Source of the DNA: Methylorubrum populi
GTDB taxonomy: Bacteria; Pseudomonadota; Alphaproteobacteria; Rhizobiales; Beijerinckiaceae
Assembly (NCBI GenBank): GCA_036946625.1
Contig: JAQIIU010000003.1
Span: forward strand, 1,749,001 to 1,813,000
Reading direction: 5' to 3'
Length of the DNA: 64,000 nt
Part shown: one piece after another, positions 53,279 to 61,990 of the stretch
How positions within the stretch are numbered: the first letter of the stretch is position 1
Layout: each line of letters starts with the position of its first letter
Position numbers and translations under genes: made by a program
Notes under the pieces: model-generated
The model's database searches: none
The model's input: only the letters and a program-made list of their open reading frames with translations
Told to the model about the DNA's origin: nothing

Positions 53279-53580
53279 ACGCGCCCCCCGTCGTCCCGGT
53301 CTACCCGGTCTCGGTCTGGATCCTCGCCGGGTTCGATCCCGTCCTGATCGCGGTCGCCGTCGTCCTCGGTTGGAAGGCCGACCAGTTCGGCAAGGTGTTC
53401 ATCGCGGCCATCGCCGCGCTGGCGGTCTCGGTGCTGTTCGCCTGGATCGTGACGCGGATCGGCCTGCCCTGGCCGGCCCCGGTGGCGGCCGACATGCCGA
53501 CCTTCTTTCCGGTGCGGACCGTGGCGGCGTTCCTGTGGGCGGTGGTTGGGTATGGGGCGCGGCGGGTGCTGAAGCACTGA
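53275..53580 (+). CDS. Small membrane protein after gatA
   Basis: 101 residues from the GTG that overlaps the gatA stop. Three hydrophobic segments are seen (VSVWILAGFDPVLIAVAVVL, IAAIAALAVSVLFAWIV, TVAAFLWAVVGYGARRVL). No family name is recognised. Translational coupling to gatA suggests co-expression, not necessarily a shared role. Confidence 0.7.
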   Translation: MNAPPVVPVYPVSVWILAGFDPVLIAVAVVLGWKADQFGKVFIAAIAALAVSVLFAWIVTRIGLPWPAPVAADMPTFFPVRTVAAFLWAVVGYGARRVLKH

Positions 53581-53610
53581 GGGCCGCGACCTCCATTTCC
53601 GGCACGATTC

Positions 53611-53653
53611 CTGGAGGACCCTTCGAGGCCGCTTCGCGGCACCTCAGGATGAG
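53611..53653. repeat. R1 half copy
   Basis: CTGGAGGACCCTTCGAGGCC then GCTTCGCGGCACCTCAGG and ATGAGG: only the right half of R1. It runs 10 bases into the end of the GIY-YIG gene, so that gene's last codons come from the repeat. Confidence 0.75.
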
Positions 53654-53967
53654 GTCGGCGGGGTGGATGAGCCGGTCCTTGCGGAAGGACGCTTCGCCAG
53701 GAACTGCACCCTGTCCCAATCCTCCGCGATCAGCGCCTCTTTTTTGGCGCGGCTCCAGCCCTTGATCCGGCGCTCGGCTGCGATCGCATCGGTGATGCGA
53801 TCGAACCACTCCGCATAGACCAGCGTCACCGGGCGGCGGTGATAGGTGTAGCCGATATGCGTTCCGGCCTGATGCTCGGCCAGCCGCCTGTCGAGGGACT
53901 CACCGCGGGCCGAGCCGACATAATAACTGCCGTCGGCACAGCGCAGCATGTAGACGAACGCCGTCAA
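53644..53967 (-). CDS. GIY-YIG nuclease family protein (UPF0213-like)
   Basis: 107 residues from a TTG at 53967; no ATG stands before the domain apart from one within it. The GIY-YIG pattern is FVYMLRCADGSYYVG, followed by RLAEHQAG, YTYHRRPVTLVYAEWFD and AIAAERRIKGWSRAKKEALI. Such single-domain proteins (YhbQ/UPF0213 type) occur in many bacteria and may act in DNA repair. The tail comes from an R1 repeat. Confidence 0.82.
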   Translation of the reverse strand: MTAFVYMLRCADGSYYVGSARGESLDRRLAEHQAGTHIGYTYHRRPVTLVYAEWFDRITDAIAAERRIKGWSRAKKEALIAEDWDRVQFLAKRPSARTGSSTPPTSS

Positions 53968-54046
53968 GGCGACCTCGGCGGAACGAGGAAGATCTCTTAC
54001 CCTCCCAGATTCGCCGCTCCGGCTCAACGGAGATGGAAACCACCCC

Positions 54047-54106
54047 CGCTCCTCATGCTGAGGTGCGCGCGGCACGCGCGCCTCGAAGCACGCGCGCCGC
54101 CGCTCC
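54047..54106. repeat. R1 half copy, degenerate
   Basis: CCGCTCCTCATGCTGAGGTG then CGCGCGGCACGCGCGCCTCG and AAGCACGCG: the left half of R1, altered. It lies between the GIY-YIG gene and the end of the RND pump gene. Confidence 0.6.
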
Positions 54107-54112
54107 CATCCG

Positions 54113-57100
54113 CTACTCCGCCGGCACCGAATGCCCATGGTGGTCCTCGACGGGCACCGCCTCCGCGTTCTCCCCCGCGGCCACGTCCTTGCGTCGGAAC
54201 AGGCGCATCACCACCACGAAGAACACCGGCACGAAGAACACCGCGAGCACGGTGGCCGAGATCATGCCGCCCATCACGCCGGTGCCGATCGCCTGCTGGC
54301 TCTTCGAGGCGGCGCCGGTGGCGATCGCCAGCGGCACCACGCCGAAGACGAAGGCGAGCGAGGTCATCACGATCGGACGGAAGCGCAGGGTCGCCGCCTG
54401 GATCGTCGCCTGGACGATGTTGGTGCCGGGCTTCCACAGGTCGCGGGCGAACTCCACGATCAGGATCGCGTTCTTGGCCGAGAGGCCGATGATCGTGATC
54501 AGCCCGATCTTGAAGTAGACGTCGTTGGGCAGGCCGCGCAGATACACCGCCGCCACCGAGCCGATCACGCCGAGCGGGATCACCAGCAGCACCGAGAACG
54601 GGATCGACCAGCTCTCGTAGAGCGCGGCGAGACACAGGAACACGATCAGCACCGAGAGCGCCAGCAGCAGCGAGGCCTGGCTGCCCGCCTCCTTCTCCTG
54701 CAGCGACTGGCCGGTCCAGGCGTAGCCGAAGCCCTTCGGCAGGAAGGTCATCAGCCGTTCCATCTCCTTGATGGTGTCGCCGGTGGTGTAGCCGGGGGCC
54801 GGATCGCCGGTGAAGCGCACCGATTGGTAGCCGTTGAAGCCGATGATCTGGGCCGGGCCGACGCTCCATTTCAGGTCGGCGAAGGAGGACATCGGCACCA
54901 TCGTCCCCTGCGCGTTCTTGACCGCGTAGTTCAGGAGGTCCGCCGCGTTGAGACGCTGGAGATCCTCGGACTGCACGATCACGCGCTGCATCTTTCCGCG
55001 GTTCGGGAAGTCGTTGACGTAGACCGAGCCGAGATTGATCTGGATCGTGTTGTTGATGTCCTCGAAATCGACGCCCAGCGCCGCCGCCTTCTCGCGGTCG
55101 ATGATGAGTTCGGCCTCGGGTGCGGGCGGCAGGCCCTCGACGTAGACCTTGGTGAGGATCGGGCTCTTGCGGGCGAGCGACAGCAACTGCTCCTGGGCGG
55201 CCATGAGCGCCGAGTAGCCCTTCTGCGCCCGGTCCTGGAGGCGGAACGAGAAGCCCGAGGCGTTGCCGAGATTGTCGATCGGCGGCGGCTCCAGCGCCTG
55301 GATCACCGCATCCTTGTAGCTCCCGAGGGCCTTGTTGGTGCCCTCGACCAGCTTGGCCGCGGAATTGTCCGCATCGCGCTCGGACCAGGGCTTGAGCGTC
55401 ACGAAGGCCTGGCTCGTCATCTGGCCCTGGCCGGAGAAGGAGAAGCCGTTGATCACCGTCACCGTGGCGACGCCCGGCTGGGCGAGCAGATGGTCCTCGA
55501 CCTTCTTCACCGCGGCTTCCGTGCGGTTGAAGGAGGAGCCCGGCGGGGTCTGGATGTCGACGGTGAAGAAGCCCTGGTCCTCCAGCGGCAGGAAGCCCTC
55601 CGGCAGGCGCAGGAAGGCGAAGGCGACGCCCGCGACCAGCGCGAGGTAGATCAGCATCACCCGGCCGGACTTCCTGATGAACCACGCCACGCCGCGGCCG
55701 TAGCGGGCGGTCTCGCGGTCGACGAAGCGGTTGAACATCCCGAACACGCCGCCCTTGGCGTGGCCGTGCCCCTGCGGGATGGGTTTCAGCATCGTGGCGC
55801 AGAGTGCCGGGGTCAGCGACAGGGCGAGCAGGGCCGAGAAGGCGATGGAGGTCACCATCGCGATCGAGAACTGCCGGTAGATGATGCCGACCGAGCCGGG
55901 GAAGAACGCCATCGGGATGAACACGGCCACCAGCACCAGGGTGATGCCGATGATCGCCCCGGTGATCTGGCCCATGGCCTTGCGGGTCGCCTCCTTCGGC
56001 GGCAGACCCTCCTCGTTCATGATGCGCTCGACGTTCTCGACCACGACGATGGCGTCGTCGACGAGGATGCCGATGGCGAGCACCATGCCGAACATGGTCA
56101 GCACGTTCACGGAGAAACCCGCCAGCAGCATCACCGTGCAGGTGCCGAACAGGGCGATCGGCACGACGATGGTCGGGATCAGGGTGTAGCGGATGTTCTG
56201 CAGGAACAGGAACATCACGACGAAGACGAGCACCACCGCCTCGACCAGGGTGTGCAGCACCTTCTCGATCGAGGCGTCGACGGCGGGCGTGATGTCGTAG
56301 GGGATGTCCCACTTCACCGTGTCGGGGAAGAACCGGGACAGTTCCACCATCTTGGCGCGGATCGCCTTGGCCGTCTCGATGGCGTTGCCGTCGGGCGCGA
56401 GCGTCACCGAGATGCCCGCCGCCGGGCCGCCGTCGAGGCGGGTCGTGAACTTGTAGTCGTCGCCGCCGAGTTCGATCCGGGCGACGTCGCGCAGGCGCAC
56501 GTTCGAGCCGTCGGGATTGGCCCGCAACACGATGGCGCCGAAGGCCTCCGGCTCGGTCATCTGCCCCTTGACGATGATCGGGAAGTTGACGGCGTGGCGT
56601 TCGGGCGACGGCTGCGCGCCGACCGCGCCGGAGGCGATCTGGACGTTCTGGCGGCCGATCGCCTTGGTCACGTCGGCGGCGTTGAGGGAAAGGCCGCGCA
56701 GCTTGTCCGGGTCGATCCAGATCCGCAGCGCCCGCTCGGTCGAGTAGAGGGTGGCGCGGCCGACGCCGGGAATGCGGCGGATCTCGTTGATGACGTTGCG
56801 GATCAGGAAGTCGCCCAGGCCCACCTCGTCGGTCTTCCCGTCGGTGGAGACCAGCGTGATGATGTTCAGCGTCGCGGCGGAGGCCTCCTCCACGAGGATG
56901 CCCTGCTGGCGCACCTCGGCCGGCAGGCGCGCCTCGACGCGCTTGAGGCGGTTCTGCACCTCGACGCCGGCATAGCCGGGGTCGGTTCCGGGCCGGAAGC
57001 TCGCGGTGATCTCGATCACGCCGAACGAGTCGGAGGCCGATTCGAAGCTCAGGATGTTGGCCGCGCCGTTGAGTTCGTCCTCGATCAGCCGCGTCGTGCC

Positions 57101-57277
57101 GGTGTAGAGGTTCTCGACGGACGCACCCGGATAGGAGGTCGAGAGCGCGATCGCCGGGGGCGCGATGATCGGGTACTGCGCGATCGGCAGCATCGGGATC
57201 GAGAGCGCGCCGCACAGAAGGATGAACAGCGCGACGACCCAGGCGAAGACCGGCCGGTCGATGAAGAAGCGGGCCAT
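54113..57277 (-). CDS. RND multidrug efflux permease (HAE1/AcrB-MexB family)
   Basis: 1054 residues from the ATG at 57277 (MARFFIDRPVFAWV). Twelve transmembrane helices and two large periplasmic loops are present. The proton-relay Asp pair is in ILVDDAIVVVENVERIM (TM4). YPGASVENLYTGTTRLIEDE and the TM10-12 block GLSAKNAILIVEFARDL fit the hydrophobe/amphiphile efflux group. It exports lipophilic drugs in a tripartite pump with the adaptor gene 77 bp upstream. No outer-membrane channel gene is here. Confidence 0.94.
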   Translation of the reverse strand: MARFFIDRPVFAWVVALFILLCGALSIPMLPIAQYPIIAPPAIALSTSYPGASVENLYTGTTRLIEDELNGAANILSFESASDSFGVIEITASFRPGTDPGYAGVEVQNRLKRVEARLPAEVRQQGILVEEASAATLNIITLVSTDGKTDEVGLGDFLIRNVINEIRRIPGVGRATLYSTERALRIWIDPDKLRGLSLNAADVTKAIGRQNVQIASGAVGAQPSPERHAVNFPIIVKGQMTEPEAFGAIVLRANPDGSNVRLRDVARIELGGDDYKFTTRLDGGPAAGISVTLAPDGNAIETAKAIRAKMVELSRFFPDTVKWDIPYDITPAVDASIEKVLHTLVEAVVLVFVVMFLFLQNIRYTLIPTIVVPIALFGTCTVMLLAGFSVNVLTMFGMVLAIGILVDDAIVVVENVERIMNEEGLPPKEATRKAMGQITGAIIGITLVLVAVFIPMAFFPGSVGIIYRQFSIAMVTSIAFSALLALSLTPALCATMLKPIPQGHGHAKGGVFGMFNRFVDRETARYGRGVAWFIRKSGRVMLIYLALVAGVAFAFLRLPEGFLPLEDQGFFTVDIQTPPGSSFNRTEAAVKKVEDHLLAQPGVATVTVINGFSFSGQGQMTSQAFVTLKPWSERDADNSAAKLVEGTNKALGSYKDAVIQALEPPPIDNLGNASGFSFRLQDRAQKGYSALMAAQEQLLSLARKSPILTKVYVEGLPPAPEAELIIDREKAAALGVDFEDINNTIQINLGSVYVNDFPNRGKMQRVIVQSEDLQRLNAADLLNYAVKNAQGTMVPMSSFADLKWSVGPAQIIGFNGYQSVRFTGDPAPGYTTGDTIKEMERLMTFLPKGFGYAWTGQSLQEKEAGSQASLLLALSVLIVFLCLAALYESWSIPFSVLLVIPLGVIGSVAAVYLRGLPNDVYFKIGLITIIGLSAKNAILIVEFARDLWKPGTNIVQATIQAATLRFRPIVMTSLAFVFGVVPLAIATGAASKSQQAIGTGVMGGMISATVLAVFFVPVFFVVVMRLFRRKDVAAGENAEAVPVEDHHGHSVPAE

Positions 57278-57353
57278 GGGGCTCGTCGATGTCCTATGCC
57301 ATCGGGCCGGCGATGCGAGGCGCACCCGCCGACCACGCGATTGATCCAAAAAA

Positions 57354-58730
57354 TCAGTCGGCGAACTGGGCGACGGGCTGGGCGGCCGGATCAGTCGCGG
57401 CCGCGCCCTTTCCCGCCGTTTCCTTTCCCCCCGTCTCCTTGCCGTCCGTGTCGTGGCTGTCGGTGTCGATCGGCTTGGCCTCTTCGGCCGCCGCTTCCGT
57501 CTTCCAGGGGACGGTCTTCACCTCGATGCCCGCGGTGATCTTCTGGAAACCCTCGACCACGACCCGCTCGCCGCTCTCCAGGCCCTCGCGGATCAGCCAG
57601 TTGCCGCCGACCACCGGGCCGACTTCGACCGGCTGGAGCATGACCTTGCCGTCGGGCTTGACCACCCAGACCTCGGGCTTGCCGTCGTTGGTGCGCTGGA
57701 TCGCCTGCTGCGGCACGGCGATGGCGTCCGAATCGATGCCCTGCTTGATCCGGGCGCGGACATACATGCCGGGAAAGAGCTCGTTGTGCGGGTTGGGGAA
57801 CTGCACGCGCAGGGTCACTTGGCCGGTGCTCGGATCGGCGGTGACGTCGGAGAACAGCAGGCGCCCGGCCGAGCCGTAGAGCGTGCCGTCGTCCATGATG
57901 AGGTGGACGTTGGCGGTGTCGGCGGCGAGCTTGGAGAGTTCGCCCGAGGCGATGTCGCGGCGCAGCTTGTTCAGCTCGCCGACCGACTGGGTGATGTCGA
58001 CGTAGATCGGGTCGAGCTGCTGGATCGTGGCGAGCACGCCGGTCGAGCCGGATTCGATCAGCGTCCCCTCGGTGAGCAGCGCCCGGCCGATGCGGCCGGA
58101 GATCGGCGCGCGCACGTCGGTCCAGGACAGGTTGAGCCGGGCCCGGTCGCGGGCCGCCTTGGCGCCGGCGACCTCGGCCTCGGCCTGCTTCCTGGCGGCG
58201 AAGGCCGTGTCGTACTGCGCCTGGCTCGCGGTGTTGCGGGCGAGCAGGGTCTCCAGACGCTCGGCCTGCTGGTTGGCCAGAACCAGCGCCGCCTCACGGT
58301 TGGCCAGCGTCGCCTCGGCGCTGGCGAGATCGACCTGATAGGGCGCGGGGTCGATCTTGTAGAGGACATCGCCCTCGTTGACGTGGCTGCCCTGCTCGAA
58401 CAGGCGCCGGACCACCAGCCCCGACACTCGCGAGCGCACCTCGGCGATGCGCATCGGCGCGACACGGCCGGGCAGGTCGCGGACGTAGGGAATCGGCTGC
58501 GGGCGCACGCTGACGACGCTGACCTCCGGCGGCGGCAGCGGCACGGGCGCGGCGGCCTTCCGCTCGTTGCAGGCCGAGACGGCGACGAGGACGGCACCGG
58601 CGAGGAGCGCGGCCGGAAGGGTCCAGCGGAAACGGCGAGGGCCAGCCTCGGCGGAGCCGGGCGCAGGGCCGGACGACTGGGGGGACGGCGTCACGATCGG
58701 GTCGCTCCTACGAGACTCTGCACGCGGCAT
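57354..58730 (-). CDS. RND efflux periplasmic adaptor (AcrA/MexA family)
   Basis: 458 residues from the ATG at 58730. The signal region ends at a lipobox-like VAVSACN (about residue 57), so the protein is probably a lipoprotein. Barrel-sandwich halves (EVRSRVSGLVVRRLFEQGSH, DVRAPISGRIGRALLTEG) flank a coiled-coil hairpin (about 125-190). The C-terminal tail is Lys/Glu/Thr-rich and may be disordered. It links the RND permease to an outer-membrane channel. The two genes form an operon without an adjacent regulator. Confidence 0.92.
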   Translation of the reverse strand: MPRAESRRSDPIVTPSPQSSGPAPGSAEAGPRRFRWTLPAALLAGAVLVAVSACNERKAAAPVPLPPPEVSVVSVRPQPIPYVRDLPGRVAPMRIAEVRSRVSGLVVRRLFEQGSHVNEGDVLYKIDPAPYQVDLASAEATLANREAALVLANQQAERLETLLARNTASQAQYDTAFAARKQAEAEVAGAKAARDRARLNLSWTDVRAPISGRIGRALLTEGTLIESGSTGVLATIQQLDPIYVDITQSVGELNKLRRDIASGELSKLAADTANVHLIMDDGTLYGSAGRLLFSDVTADPSTGQVTLRVQFPNPHNELFPGMYVRARIKQGIDSDAIAVPQQAIQRTNDGKPEVWVVKPDGKVMLQPVEVGPVVGGNWLIREGLESGERVVVEGFQKITAGIEVKTVPWKTEAAAEEAKPIDTDSHDTDGKETGGKETAGKGAAATDPAAQPVAQFAD

Positions 58731-59054
58731 CGGTTCTTTATCGAAAGCCGGTCGCCCGCTCCCGAAGCCGATGCCCTGGACGCGGCCGGCGGCCTCCGGG
58801 AAGAGAACCGCCGCGCGCCGCGGATCACGGACGCGAGGCCGGGACGGGGCCTCGCGTGCCGTTGCAATCGCCGGGCCCCGCGACCTTCGCGGTTCGGAAG
58901 GCCCTGGACGAGGATGCCGGAAAGCATCGGAAGGGCGGCCGCGCGGGGCGGCCGGCCACGGTCGAGGGACATCCTGAGAGGGAAGTTTGGCAATCCGACG
59001 ACGGGGCGAAGCCTCAGGACGCCCGGGATGCGACCGGGACGGAAGACGCACCGG
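58731..59054. other. Gene-free leader of the efflux operon
   Basis: 324 bp upstream of the adaptor gene with no convincing ORF. A 9-bp perfect hairpin CGCGAGGCC / GGCCTCGCG (58832-58840 and 58848-58856) is the only structure seen. The efflux promoter is probably here; no TetR-type operator stands out. Confidence 0.4.
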
Positions 59055-59423
59055 TCAGGTTCGGGGCGGACGCTCGGGCTGGGCGCGATCGGTGCCGGCG
59101 GATCGACGATCGGAGACCGGACGGAGCCGAGCGGAGGCCCCGGCCCGGTCGATCCTCGGAACGGCGGTCGCAATGCGCCCGTGGTTCGCCATCTCGTCGA
59201 GATCGAGCATCGTGTGTCCGCTGCGCACGCCGGCCATCGGATCGGTGTCGGGGCGTTGCTCGAACGTGACCTCGCCGCGCGCTTGCGGAATCCCACCGAC
59301 CGCCGCGCCGTCGGCGGGCAGGCCGACGACGACGAGCAGGCTCAGCAGCCCGACCACGGCGGACAGGAGAATGCGGGTCGGAAGGCCGGCCTTGGCACGG
59401 CCCGGCGAGGCGGGGCGAGGCAT
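59055..59423 (-). CDS. Possible small membrane protein (uncertain)
   Basis: 122 residues from the ATG at 59423. One hydrophobic helix (about 18-38, ILLSAVVGLLSLLVVVGLP) and a polar C-terminal part with GHTMLDLDEMANHG would give a single-pass protein with a periplasmic tail. No Shine-Dalgarno site, no family and an Arg/Pro-rich end make it doubtful. Confidence 0.35.
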   Translation of the reverse strand: MPRPASPGRAKAGLPTRILLSAVVGLLSLLVVVGLPADGAAVGGIPQARGEVTFEQRPDTDPMAGVRSGHTMLDLDEMANHGRIATAVPRIDRAGASARLRPVSDRRSAGTDRAQPERPPRT

Positions 59424-59499
59424 GAGCGTCACGGTAGGTTCATTGTGGTGGACGAAGCGTTCCCATGCAATCGACTGCGACATCCCGCCCGGCAATCGC

Positions 59500-59912
59500 T
59501 TGAAGCGATGGCCCTGATTTTCTTAGCCAGGGTTTTCTTGGCCAGCCTCAGTCGCCGGCGCCCGCCTCCGCGGGCTCAGAGCCTGTTTGACCGGCCGCCG
59601 TGTCTTCGTCAGGCAACGGCAGGGCGAGAGGAAAGCCATAACTCCCATCCCCACCCTCATCCTGAGGCGCCGCGAAGCGGCCTCGAAGGGTGTTCCAGAT
59701 CCCGCGCGATCCCTGGAGCCCCCTTCGAGGCCTCCGCTGCGCTCCGGCACCTCAGGATGAGGGGCGAGATGGGATCACCGCTGTCAAACAGGCTCTCAGG
59801 CTTTCGCTCCGCTCGATGTTTTTCAGGACGAATGTCTTGGAAAAACCCGCTCCGCGCGGCGCTCTTCGCGCCGCGAAGCCGCTCAAGCGGCTTCAAGCGA
59901 TGGCCCTGACTC
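59500..59912. repeat. Composite mosaic repeat, copy C
   Basis: AGAGCCTGTTTGAC (59578-59591) and GTCAAACAGGCTCT (59783-59796) enclose an R1 palindrome (59654-59763). On the right, 59797-59912 carries the GCTCGATGTTTTTCAGGACG hairpin block and an inverted copy of the CGCTCTTCGCGCCGCGAAGC block seen at 18.6 kb. Beyond it, 59913-60160 is the probable leader and promoter region of the L,D-transpeptidase, with no other clear signal. Confidence 0.85.
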
Positions 59913-60160
59913 CCGCCCGGCGGGGCCGCCAGAGCCGTCCATGAACGGTCCTGCCGCGGTAACGCATCCTGCGGAGCACGAATCGCCTGCGGCTCGATGT
60001 GCCGGGCCGCACCGCGATGCGGACGAATCGGTTCGATTCCGTTTCAGCGTTGCAGGAAGCCCACGACTCCGCCTTCCTCCCGCCGCGAGAGGCCGGCCTA
60101 ACGCATGGGATCGGTCCGGCCGAGCCATGCTCGCGGGCCGGCCCTTCGAGGAGGATCCAC

Positions 60161-60745
60161 GTGTTGCCGAACCGTTCCGCGCTGTCCCGCCTGACCGCGA
60201 CGATCGCCCTGGGCGGGGCACTGGCCGCCGCGCTCGCACCGGCCCGGGCCAACCCGCTCGACAGCGGGCCGCTGGCCGATTTCATCAACGTCTTCAAGAT
60301 GCAGGCCATCCCGCGCGAGACGGTGGCCTATGCCGGCAAGGAGAAGCCCGGCACGATCGTGATCTCCACGAGCCGGCGCCGGCTCTACTACGTACTCGGC
60401 GGCGGCGAGGCGATCCGCTACGGCGTCGGCGTCGGCCGCCGCGGCTTCTCGTGGTCGGGCACGAAGACGGTCACCGCCAAGAAGGAATGGCCGGCCTGGC
60501 GCCCGCCGTCGCAGATGCTCGCCCGCCGCCCGGACCTGCCGCGCTACATGGCCGGCGGCCAGGACAACCCGCTGGGCGCGCGCGCGATGTATCTCGGTTC
60601 CTCGCTCTACCGCATCCACGGCTCCAACGAGCCCGAGACGATGGGCGCAGCGGTCTCCTCCGGCTGCATCCGCATGACCAACAAGGACGTGGTGGATCTC
60701 TACGACCGGGTGCGGGTCGGCACCAAGGTGATCGTGAAGGATTGA
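60161..60745 (+). CDS. L,D-transpeptidase (YkuD family)
   Basis: 194 residues from the GTG at 60161, chosen for GAGGAGG six bases before it and because the signal peptide follows directly (LTATIALGGALAAALAPARA, about 11-30). The YkuD domain has the catalytic HGSNEP (H153) and SSGCIRM (C169). It forms 3-3 cross-links in peptidoglycan or attaches proteins to it. Its stop is immediately followed by the TGTCGG repeat block. Confidence 0.9.
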   Translation: MLPNRSALSRLTATIALGGALAAALAPARANPLDSGPLADFINVFKMQAIPRETVAYAGKEKPGTIVISTSRRRLYYVLGGGEAIRYGVGVGRRGFSWSGTKTVTAKKEWPAWRPPSQMLARRPDLPRYMAGGQDNPLGARAMYLGSSLYRIHGSNEPETMGAAVSSGCIRMTNKDVVDLYDRVRVGTKVIVKD

Positions 60746-60820
60746 TGTGTGTGCCGAATCATCTTGTTTGTCGGTAGATTATAGTTCGCTGTCGGCCAGA
60801 GAATAACAAGTTTGTCGGCT
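60746..60820 (+). repeat. Candidate transposon end with three TGTCGG-containing repeats
   Basis: Starting at the base after the L,D-transpeptidase stop (TGTGTGTGCCG), three related 18-21 bp units end in TGTCGG at 60769-60774, 60790-60795 and 60813-60818, spaced 21 and 23 bp. The upstream parts are AT-rich (AATCATCTTGTTTGTCGG, TTATAGTTCGCTGTCGG, GAATAACAAGTTTGTCGG). Arrays of TnsB/TniA-type binding sites behind a 5'-TGT terminus look like this in Tn7-like and Tn5053-like elements. Assignment as the element end is inference from position and pattern. Confidence 0.5.
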
Positions 60821-60845
60821 GGAAAATTTGCGAACGTTTCAGGAG

Positions 60846-60870
60846 CGCCGGCCTCATGCCGGCGTTTCTC
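60846..60870 (+). terminator. Hairpin terminator
   Basis: CGCCGGC (60846-60852) and GCCGGCG (60858-60864) with loop CTCAT, followed by TTTCTC. It stands 100 bp after the L,D-transpeptidase stop and beyond the repeat block. Confidence 0.6.
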
Positions 60871-60959
60871 GTTCCATGAACTGCGGCGGGTGGACCCCAC
60901 TGCTCCGATCACGCACGGGCTCAGGGGATAAGCGGCCGCCACGGAACTGAGCCGCGTTG

Positions 60960-61005
60960 ATGTTTCAACCCAAATCGCCATATGCTGCGATAGCAGGTGA
61001 AACAT
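60960..61005. promoter_or_regulatory. 46-bp bipartite palindrome overlapping the start of the nucleotidyltransferase gene
   Basis: ATGTTTCA (60960-60967), six bases, ATCGC, an 8-base centre CATATGCT, GCGAT, six bases, TGAAACAT (60998-61005). Both the outer 8-bp and inner 5-bp arms are perfect mirrors with equal spacers. The right arm contains the start codon, so a bound protein would block translation or transcription. It could also be a recombination site. Confidence 0.55.
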
Positions 61006-61990
61006 GCGTATCGAGCTGAGCGATAACGGGATGGACGAGGAGCAGGCCGCGCACGCCGGTCGCGTGCGCGAGCTCTGGACTTCTCACGCGCCCCTGCTGC
61101 GCGAGGCACACGACCTGCGCGGCGGCATCATCTGGAAGAAGGCCCGCGGCCACGAGTACCTGTACCGCTACTTCCAGGATCCCTCGACCGGCAGGAAGGC
61201 GTTCGTCGGGCTGGGGCGGCGCTCGCCCGAGACGGAGGCCGAGCACGCCCGCTACCTCTCGCGCCGCGACGAGGTCCAGGCATCGCTCGCACAGTCGGCG
61301 CCGCGGCTGGAGAACGCCGGCCGCGTGGCCCGGGCGCTCAGGCTCGCGAGGCTACCGTCCTTCGCCGGCGAGATCGTCCATGGCTTCTGGCGCGAAGGCC
61401 TCATGGACGACCGGTTGAGGGTGATGGGGTCGATGGCGATGTTCGGCTACGAACTCGACGCCGAGACCCTCGCGCCCTTCCCCATCGTCCGCGGGAACAG
61501 CCTCCGCTTTCTCGTCCAGGGGGAGATGGACGACCTGCTCGCGGAGGTCGCGGCCACCCTGGTGACCAGCGCCGGCCGGGGTTTCGCGCCGTCGCGCCTG
61601 GGCCATCTCGCCTTCGACGGCCAGGACGGATCGGTCGAATTCCATACTGCCGCGTCGCTGGCGACCAACCTGCGTGACGGGGATCTCGACGAGGACAGGA
61701 TCGACGTCGTCATGGAGACGATGACCCTGCCAGCCTGGCAGGGCGTCGCCGTCGCCCGGAATGCCCGCGTGGTGCCTTTGGTGGCCATAGACCCCCGGGC
61801 CTGCGCCCTGTTCGCGTTGGCGTCCGCGGCGACCGAGCACGACGAGGAGCGGGCCGAACTGCTCGCGAAACGCGCCCGATTCATAGGGAGTGCGGTGCTT
61901 GCGAAAGTGGGCGTGGCTTTGGAGCCACACCACGCTGATTTGTTCGCGGCATTCGAGGCCGACCGGCATACCGGCAGGCTCAGGACCTGA
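61004..61990 (+). CDS. GSU2403-type nucleotidyltransferase-fold protein
   Basis: 328 residues from the ATG at 61004 (AGGTGA upstream). GGIIWKKARGHEYLYRYF then GRRSPETE resembles the N-terminal block of GSU2403/NTP_transf_8 proteins. VMGSMAMFGYELDA is the nucleotidyltransferase GS-like motif, and VVPLVAIDPRACALFALA followed by AKRARFIGSAVL matches their C-terminal helix. The usual acidic metal residues are not obvious, so it may be catalytically weak. It lies just inside the proposed transposon end, ahead of the tnsA-like gene. Confidence 0.6.
   Translation: MRIELSDNGMDEEQAAHAGRVRELWTSHAPLLREAHDLRGGIIWKKARGHEYLYRYFQDPSTGRKAFVGLGRRSPETEAEHARYLSRRDEVQASLAQSAPRLENAGRVARALRLARLPSFAGEIVHGFWREGLMDDRLRVMGSMAMFGYELDAETLAPFPIVRGNSLRFLVQGEMDDLLAEVAATLVTSAGRGFAPSRLGHLAFDGQDGSVEFHTAASLATNLRDGDLDEDRIDVVMETMTLPAWQGVAVARNARVVPLVAIDPRACALFALASAATEHDEERAELLAKRARFIGSAVLAKVGVALEPHHADLFAAFEADRHTGRLRT

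Noticed and set aside
60846..60870. Terminator as evidence against a transposon end at 60746
   Set aside because: It could belong to the element or have been carried along; it does not decide the question, so the end call was kept at moderate confidence.
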